From Ruminococcus sp. (GTDB lineage Bacteria; Bacillota; Clostridia; Oscillospirales; Acutalibacteraceae): a stretch of 64,000 nt of DNA. Made by a program: the position numbers and the translations under genes. Location of the stretch: assembly GCA_004555265.1 (NCBI GenBank), contig SFIQ01000002.1:1-64000 (forward strand), read 5' to 3'. The notes beneath the pieces were generated by a model. It did no database searches. It was not told the origin of the DNA and saw nothing but the letters and a program-made list of their open reading frames with translations. Positions 60,614 through 64,000 of the stretch are shown in pieces (the stretch's first letter is position 1; the number at the start of each line of letters is the position of its first letter).

Positions 60614-61297
60614 TTATTTCGATTTTTTCTTGGTCAGCACCAACGCAACCGCCGCAACCGCCGCAACGCCTGCCACGGCATAAACTGCGGTGTCACCTGT
60701 GGGCTCTGTGCCGCCGTATGTATCATCGGTTGTATTGTTGTTGGAAGAATTGTTGCTGCCGGCGTTGCCGTTCTCACCGTTTGCGCCGCTGCCGCTGTTC
60801 TCAATAAATGCATTGGAAAGGCGGTCGCTCAAATCGGTGATGGTGTTGCGCAGGGTGTCAAACAGCCCGGCCAAATCATTATCCGAAAATCCGTCCGCAA
60901 TATTGTCGACAACATCGCTCGGGTCAAAGGTGCTAATGCCGAGGTCTTTTTCCGCATAGGCTTTTTCCATCAAAGCAACGGTTTTTGCCTCTAAGGCGGT
61001 TTGCTGGGTTTCATTCAGCGAAAAATCCGCGGCAAGGGCAGCCGCCGCCAACGAGGCGATTTCCGCGCGTCTGTCCGCTTCGGCGAGATTTTCCACCGGA
61101 ACGGCTTTTACGCCGGCTTTCACCGCCTGCGCCATGGTTTCTTCATTCGTTAAGTCGCCGCCGTTTTCGATTACCGCCTGTGCAAAGGCTTTGGCGTCTT
61201 TATCGGTCAGGGCGTCAACCGCGGTGCCGGCGAATGCCGGAATGCACAGTGCAAACAGCATCATCAATGCAACCGCAACAGAAAAAATCTTTTTCAT
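60614..61297 (-). CDS. Secreted or surface-anchored protein, unknown
   Basis: 227 residues. Signal peptide about 1-24 (ending PAFA), a helical middle of about 130 residues, a disordered Ser/Asn/Gly-rich linker (about 158-190), then a single helix (about 200-220) and a KKKSK tail. The layout suggests a surface protein held by its C-terminus. The region before the helix reads GTEPTGDTAVY and recalls but does not match an LPXTG sorting signal. Start at 61297 follows AAAGGA by eleven bases; an in-frame ATG at 61339 is less likely. No domain recognised. Confidence 0.75.
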   Translation of the reverse strand: MKKIFSVAVALMMLFALCIPAFAGTAVDALTDKDAKAFAQAVIENGGDLTNEETMAQAVKAGVKAVPVENLAEADRRAEIASLAAAALAADFSLNETQQTALEAKTVALMEKAYAEKDLGISTFDPSDVVDNIADGFSDNDLAGLFDTLRNTITDLSDRLSNAFIENSGSGANGENGNAGSNNSSNNNTTDDTYGGTEPTGDTAVYAVAGVAAVAAVALVLTKKKSK

Positions 61298-61359
61298 AAC
61301 TGCAATATTCCTTTCTGTGCCCGCATAAAATGCAGACAATTCGTCAAATATACGTTTGT

Positions 61360-61388
61360 ATTATACCAACAGGAATTGTAAAAGTCAA
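61360..61388 (-). promoter_or_regulatory. Strong promoter for the surface-protein gene
   Basis: Minus strand: TTGACT (61383-61388), 17 bases, TATAAT (61360-61365) preceded by TGG. Confidence 0.82.
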
Positions 61389-61428
61389 CCGAAAAAGTAA
61401 TTTTTTTCGTGACTTTAAAAAGTTTTAC

Positions 61429-61473
61429 AATAAGTGCGAAAGGTTTTTAAGACCTTACCGCACTTATTTTTTT
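61429..61473 (+). terminator. Terminator-like hairpin without a gene before it
   Basis: AATAAGTGCG (61429-61438) pairs with CGCACTTATT (61459-61468); an inner AAGGT/ACCTT stem continues it, and seven T follow. No plus-strand gene ends here, so it may shield the surface-protein promoter or mark the edge of inserted DNA. Confidence 0.6.
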
Positions 61474-61483
61474 ATGGCTTTTG

Positions 61484-61534
61484 CCTATAACGAGGATAGA
61501 GCAACGCAGAGGTGCGACTCGAGCGCGTTATAGG
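61484..61534 (+). other. Small nested stem structure at the mobile-segment edge
   Basis: CCTATAACG (61484-61492) pairs with CGTTATAGG (61526-61534). Inside are GAG/CTC and CGCA-GAGG-TGCG. It could be a structured RNA or a recombination site. I cannot place it in a known class. Confidence 0.45.
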
Positions 61535-61552
61535 ATTTTAGCATAAGGGAAT

Positions 61553-61576
61553 AGAGGGCGGGCGCGCCCGCCCTCT
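61553..61576. repeat. Perfect 24-bp palindrome
   Basis: AGAGGGCGGGCG followed at once by its complement, 33 bases before the HTH gene start. No T run follows. It may be an operator or cruciform-type site for the mobile segment. Confidence 0.7.
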
Positions 61577-61608
61577 GCTCTCAAAACAAAATGAAAGGAG
61601 TAAACGTA

Positions 61609-61854
61609 ATGACGTGCCGATACCTCACATACGAGGACAGAAAGAGTCTCGAGGCTCTTTACGCCGACAGCGTAAGCCTTACCGACATTGCCTCCGAGCT
61701 CGGAGTACACCTTGCCACCGTTTACAGAGAACTAACGCGCGGCGGCACGGGCGAACTTGACAAAAACGGGCGTAGCGGTTACAGCGCCGCACTCGGTCAA
61801 AATCGCGTTAGCGAGAATTTCAAACGCCGCGGCAGACGAGCGGCAAATAAATAA
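61609..61854 (+). CDS. Helix-turn-helix protein, HTH_38-like
   Basis: 81 residues. LTYEDRKSLEALYADSVSLTDIASELGVHLATVYRELTRG is an HTH of the IS30-transposase/phage type, then a basic tail (NFKRRGRRAANK). It is too short for a transposase, so likely a DNA-binding phage protein. AAAGGAG lies eight bases before ATG 61609. Confidence 0.8.
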   Translation: MTCRYLTYEDRKSLEALYADSVSLTDIASELGVHLATVYRELTRGGTGELDKNGRSGYSAALGQNRVSENFKRRGRRAANK

Positions 61855-61874
61855 TAAAACGGAGTGATTTTGTT

Positions 61875-62945
61875 ATGGAAAATGTTTTAGAAAAAATGGA
61901 ACGTATCGACGGTAAAAGGAAAATAGCTGATTTTATCGTTAAGCAAAAAATGGATTACGGCTTTAAGGTCAAGTATGCAACCATACGCGCCCGTGAATTT
62001 GTACGCGAGTGCGATATGCGCGACCTTAATTATCACGTATCGGTAGGAGGATTAGACAGTATTACTCTTTTTCTCTTTCTTAAATCAATAGGTATTGACG
62101 CTCCAGGTATTAGCGTGTCATACCTCGAGGACTTGAGCATACAGCGTATACATAAACAACTCGGCATAGAGCGGCTCGTTTCGGCGGTAAAGCCAGACGG
62201 CACGCGTTGGACGAAACCGCAAATAATACAAGAGTTTGGCTTTCCTGTTCTCTCAAAAGAAATCGCGTCAAAAATAGAAACTCTCGCAAACCCGACAGAA
62301 AAGAATAAAACAGTAAGGCACGCTATTATAACGGGCGAAACAGGAGAATACGGCGGCTTTCAAAAAAACAGCCGTATGAAAATGTCGCAAAAATGGCTTG
62401 AAAAATTCGGAGGCTACGCCAACAACTACGAGGGTACAAACTATCAAATACCAAATTTCAAGGTATCGTCGAAATGCTGTTACTATCTCAAAGAAAAGCC
62501 GTGCGACGACTGGGCGAAAGAACATAATAGCGTCCCATTCCTGGGGCTTATGGCGTCGGAGGGCGGACGACGTGCAAAATCTTTAATGATTAACGGGTGT
62601 AATTACTTCGGTAAGTCTACGATACGCTCCGCGCCCTTTGCTATTTTTTCACGACAAGACCTTTTGCAACTTGCCCTCGACTTAAACGTTCCCGTCCCCG
62701 AAATTTACGGAACTATCGAGAGGGACGAGGACGGGCAATTAAGAACTACGGGAGCGCAGAGAACGGGGTGCTCAATGTGCGGCTTTGGTATTCAGCTTGA
62801 AAAGCGCCCGCACCGTTTCGACCAACTAAAGGAGAGAAACCCGAAAGAATGGGAGTACTGGATGTATAAATGTTGTACCGACGAGCTTACGGGAGAAAAA
62901 TACGGCTGGGCTCGGGTACTTGATTATATAGGCATAGGCTATTAA
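61875..62945 (+). CDS. Phosphoadenosine phosphosulfate reductase-like protein
   Basis: 356 residues. An N-type PP-loop ATPase with SVGGLDS (residues 56-62) in place of SGGxDS; the first Gly is shifted by the Val. Late TGCSMCGFG gives two of a possible metal or iron-sulfur Cys set, with other Cys at about 200-210 (KCCYYLKEKPC). Phages and DNA-modification systems carry such PAPS reductase/DndC-like proteins; the role here is unknown. ACGGAGTG lies upstream. Confidence 0.85.
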   Translation: MENVLEKMERIDGKRKIADFIVKQKMDYGFKVKYATIRAREFVRECDMRDLNYHVSVGGLDSITLFLFLKSIGIDAPGISVSYLEDLSIQRIHKQLGIERLVSAVKPDGTRWTKPQIIQEFGFPVLSKEIASKIETLANPTEKNKTVRHAIITGETGEYGGFQKNSRMKMSQKWLEKFGGYANNYEGTNYQIPNFKVSSKCCYYLKEKPCDDWAKEHNSVPFLGLMASEGGRRAKSLMINGCNYFGKSTIRSAPFAIFSRQDLLQLALDLNVPVPEIYGTIERDEDGQLRTTGAQRTGCSMCGFGIQLEKRPHRFDQLKERNPKEWEYWMYKCCTDELTGEKYGWARVLDYIGIGY

Positions 62946-62960
62946 AAAGGAGGTATCGCA

Positions 62961-63407
62961 ATGTGCAAACCCGTAAAGTGACCGCAATGCGGACACGAAT
63001 TTACACCCGAGAGGGCTATTAAATCGGGAGCCTGGACTCCCGAGGAGGACGAGCTGTTACTGAACGGCTACAAAAAGGAGCGGAAAACCATTGCCGAGCT
63101 CTCGGACGAGCTTAACCGTTCCCAGGACGCAACCCGCAACCGCTTATTTGTCCTCCGCGGCGGAGGCAAGCCTAAAGGCGTTACGGCAAGCGTGCAGCTC
63201 ACGGCAAAAGAATACGACGAAATGAGAGCAGCACGCCAGGAAGTAAAGAGCGCCCGAAAGCTCGTAGAGCAAGCAAAAGACACCGAGCGCGAGCTCGCCG
63301 CCTTTTACGCTCTCGGTAAGCAGCTTATTAACGCAAGGCAAAACAAGCGAGTTATCGCCCCTCTGTTTGAGGAACTCGAGCGGCTCGTTAATGCCTACAA
63401 GTTTTAG
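62961..63407 (+). pseudogene. Zinc-ribbon/Myb-like phage protein interrupted by in-frame TGA
   Basis: A frame from ATG 62961 (AAGGAGG upstream) reads MCKPVK, then TGA at 62979-62981, then PQCGHEFTPERAIK and a Myb/SANT-like part (SGAWTPEEDELLL...TRNRLFVLR) and a coiled-coil part to 63407. The TGA falls exactly where the first Cys of a CxxC zinc ribbon is expected. The downstream frame remains clearly coding. It may be a mutation, a sequence error, or recoding. If not read through, translation could begin at GTG 63192, losing both domains. Confidence 0.65.
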
Positions 63408-63417
63408 GAGGCGAGCC

Positions 63418-63651
63418 GTGCGGAAATACAGCCGTAAAGAATTGCGCGAGAGGCAGCGCCTCGGCTACTCGCGTATATCGGCGGGGCGGCAATGCTACTA
63501 CATAATCAAACAAGCAGCCGCCGCAAAACTGCGGGACTTTCGCTCCCGCTTTAAGCTATGGACTACGAGAGGCAAAAGCTGTAAGCGTTGTTGCTTACGG
63601 TGTAAATATTTCGGCTATTGCAACCCCGATTTTAATAACGATAAGGAGTAA
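63418..63651 (+). CDS. Small Cys-rich phage-type protein
   Basis: 77 residues with a GTG start six bases after AGGAGG. The N-terminal half is very basic (KYSRKELRERQRLGYSR); the end has a CKRCCLRCKYFGYC cluster likely to bind zinc. Unknown function, likely nucleic-acid binding. Confidence 0.65.
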   Translation: MRKYSRKELRERQRLGYSRISAGRQCYYIIKQAAAAKLRDFRSRFKLWTTRGKSCKRCCLRCKYFGYCNPDFNNDKE

Positions 63652-63656
63652 AAGTT

Positions 63657-64000
63657 ATGAACGACAATATTTTACGCGCTATTGAGTCACTTTGCGACGA
63701 TATAGCCACCAACACAAACGCAGAGGACAACCAAAAGAGAGCAAATGCAATTTTAGCTCTTGCTTTCGGCGGGATTTTCACGCCCGAGGAAATCGAGGAG
63801 GACTACACCGAGGACGACTCCGTAGCGGGTGCGGAAAAAGATAAAATCAAATTTCCAAAACCTGGCGAGCAATTCGAGTATAACGGCGTTAAGTTTACCG
63901 CTCTCGGAGAGGAGCAGGGCGGCATACTTGCTATTGTTTCGGAATTGCTCAAGGACGAAATGCCGCTCGACGAAAGCAATAAAAACGACTGGCGCACCTC
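63657..64000 (+). CDS. Phage-type protein, truncated by the window end
   Basis: At least 114 residues, running off the end. AAGGAG lies upstream. The beginning is an acidic helical part; then FPKPGEQFEYNGVKFTALGEEQGGILAIVSELLKDEMPLDES...NDWRTS, which recalls the DUF6273-type module found in phage and Clostridia proteins, in which a line of this kind precedes a longer beta-rich domain. That assignment is from memory of the family and needs the missing C-terminus. Confidence 0.6.
   Translation, partial: MNDNILRAIESLCDDIATNTNAEDNQKRANAILALAFGGIFTPEEIEEDYTEDDSVAGAEKDKIKFPKPGEQFEYNGVKFTALGEEQGGILAIVSELLKDEMPLDESNKNDWRT

Larger units (their letters stand above)
61484..64000. mobile_element. Start of a phage-like mobile segment
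   Basis: From about 61480 the genes become short and close, with GAG, CTC and ACG-type codons used more than upstream, and the products are phage-like (IS30/phage-type HTH, PAPS-reductase-like protein, zinc-ribbon and Cys-rich small proteins). No integrase or structural gene is visible and the right end is outside the window, so its type and exact left end are unknown. Confidence 0.6.

Noticed and set aside
60614..61297. LPXTG sorting signal
   Set aside because: The residues are TEPTG, lacking the Leu-Pro-x-Thr-Gly pattern.
61484..61534. Lysine riboswitch, because of AGAGGTGCGACT
   Set aside because: The element is about 51 bases, far too short for the five-helix aptamer, and no lysine gene follows.
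62961..63407. Confident selenoprotein call for the TGA gene
   Set aside because: No convincing SECIS-like hairpin follows the TGA, only small CCGC/GCGG and CCC/GGG stems, and a zinc-ribbon Cys is not a usual selenocysteine position.
1..64000. tRNA or rRNA genes
   Set aside because: I scanned the intergenic parts and saw no cloverleaf-like or rRNA-like sequence, though without a tool a miss is possible.

Overview
The window reads as a chromosomal segment of an anaerobic, endospore-lineage member of Clostridia, most like a gut Oscillospirales/Ruminococcaceae-type bacterium. Grounds: spoIID; the darA-holB-ricT-trmN6-rsmI block; rplU-prp-rpmA with a cleavable L27 N-terminus; clostridial split glutamate synthase genes; rubrerythrin; a dockerin-bearing secreted protease; three GPH-family sugar symporters; and a hexuronate (Entner-Doudoroff-like) operon. 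Third codon positions favour G/C, and intergenic DNA carries palindromic repeats bounded by TAGGG/CCCTA. The species cannot be fixed from the sequence alone.

Layout. 1-3135: palindromic repeat DNA, then rpsO and pnp. 3167-6799 (-): secreted subtilase with leucine-rich repeats and dockerin. 6933-7676 (-): SDR. 7873-17090 (+): a tight seven-gene run (PI-PLC X-domain protein, alpha/beta hydrolase, small beta-rich protein, PHP hydrolase, GPH symporter, exported phosphoesterase, GH38 alpha-mannosidase). 17207-20835 (-): heterodimeric ABC exporter. 20975-21982 (-): spoIID. 22107-25459: citrate synthase and two membrane proteins. 25491-30086: darA, holB, ricT, a small ferredoxin, trmN6, rsmI and a membrane protein. 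30139-32112: rubrerythrin, an XRE regulator and a histidine phosphatase. 32511-36600: uxuA, an SDR-type uxuB, kdgK and kdgA. 36601-37257: repeat-rich non-coding DNA. 37258-42908: pduL, bioY, GPH symporter, phosphoesterase, flavodoxin and hemolysin III. 43070-43985: rplU-prp-rpmA behind a structured leader. 44159-50462: rlmL-like methyltransferase, lipid kinase, a third GPH symporter with a membrane partner, and an ECF sigma cassette. 50639-55156: rlmB, a large degenerate P-type-ATPase-like protein and an MgtC family protein. 55505-60537: five-gene glutamate synthase operon. 60614-61297 (-): surface protein. From about 61480 to the window end: start of a phage-like mobile segment with different codon choice and small genes.

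How genes work together. uxuA, uxuB, kdgK and kdgA convert fructuronate/mannonate to pyruvate and glyceraldehyde-3-phosphate; the GPH symporter at 38638 could feed them. The five glt genes together rebuild a glutamate synthase whose domains are on separate polypeptides, with a ferredoxin subunit and an FAD subunit for electron delivery. The 7873-17090 run looks like a catabolic locus for a mannose-containing phosphoglycan or glycophospholipid; this is inference from its enzyme mix. The items most worth a second look are that locus, the degenerate P-type-ATPase-like protein (51404-54418), the three AACTTGCAA elements in the glutamate synthase promoter and leader, the ECF sigma cassette with unrecognised partners, and the in-frame TGA at a zinc-ribbon cysteine position in the mobile segment.
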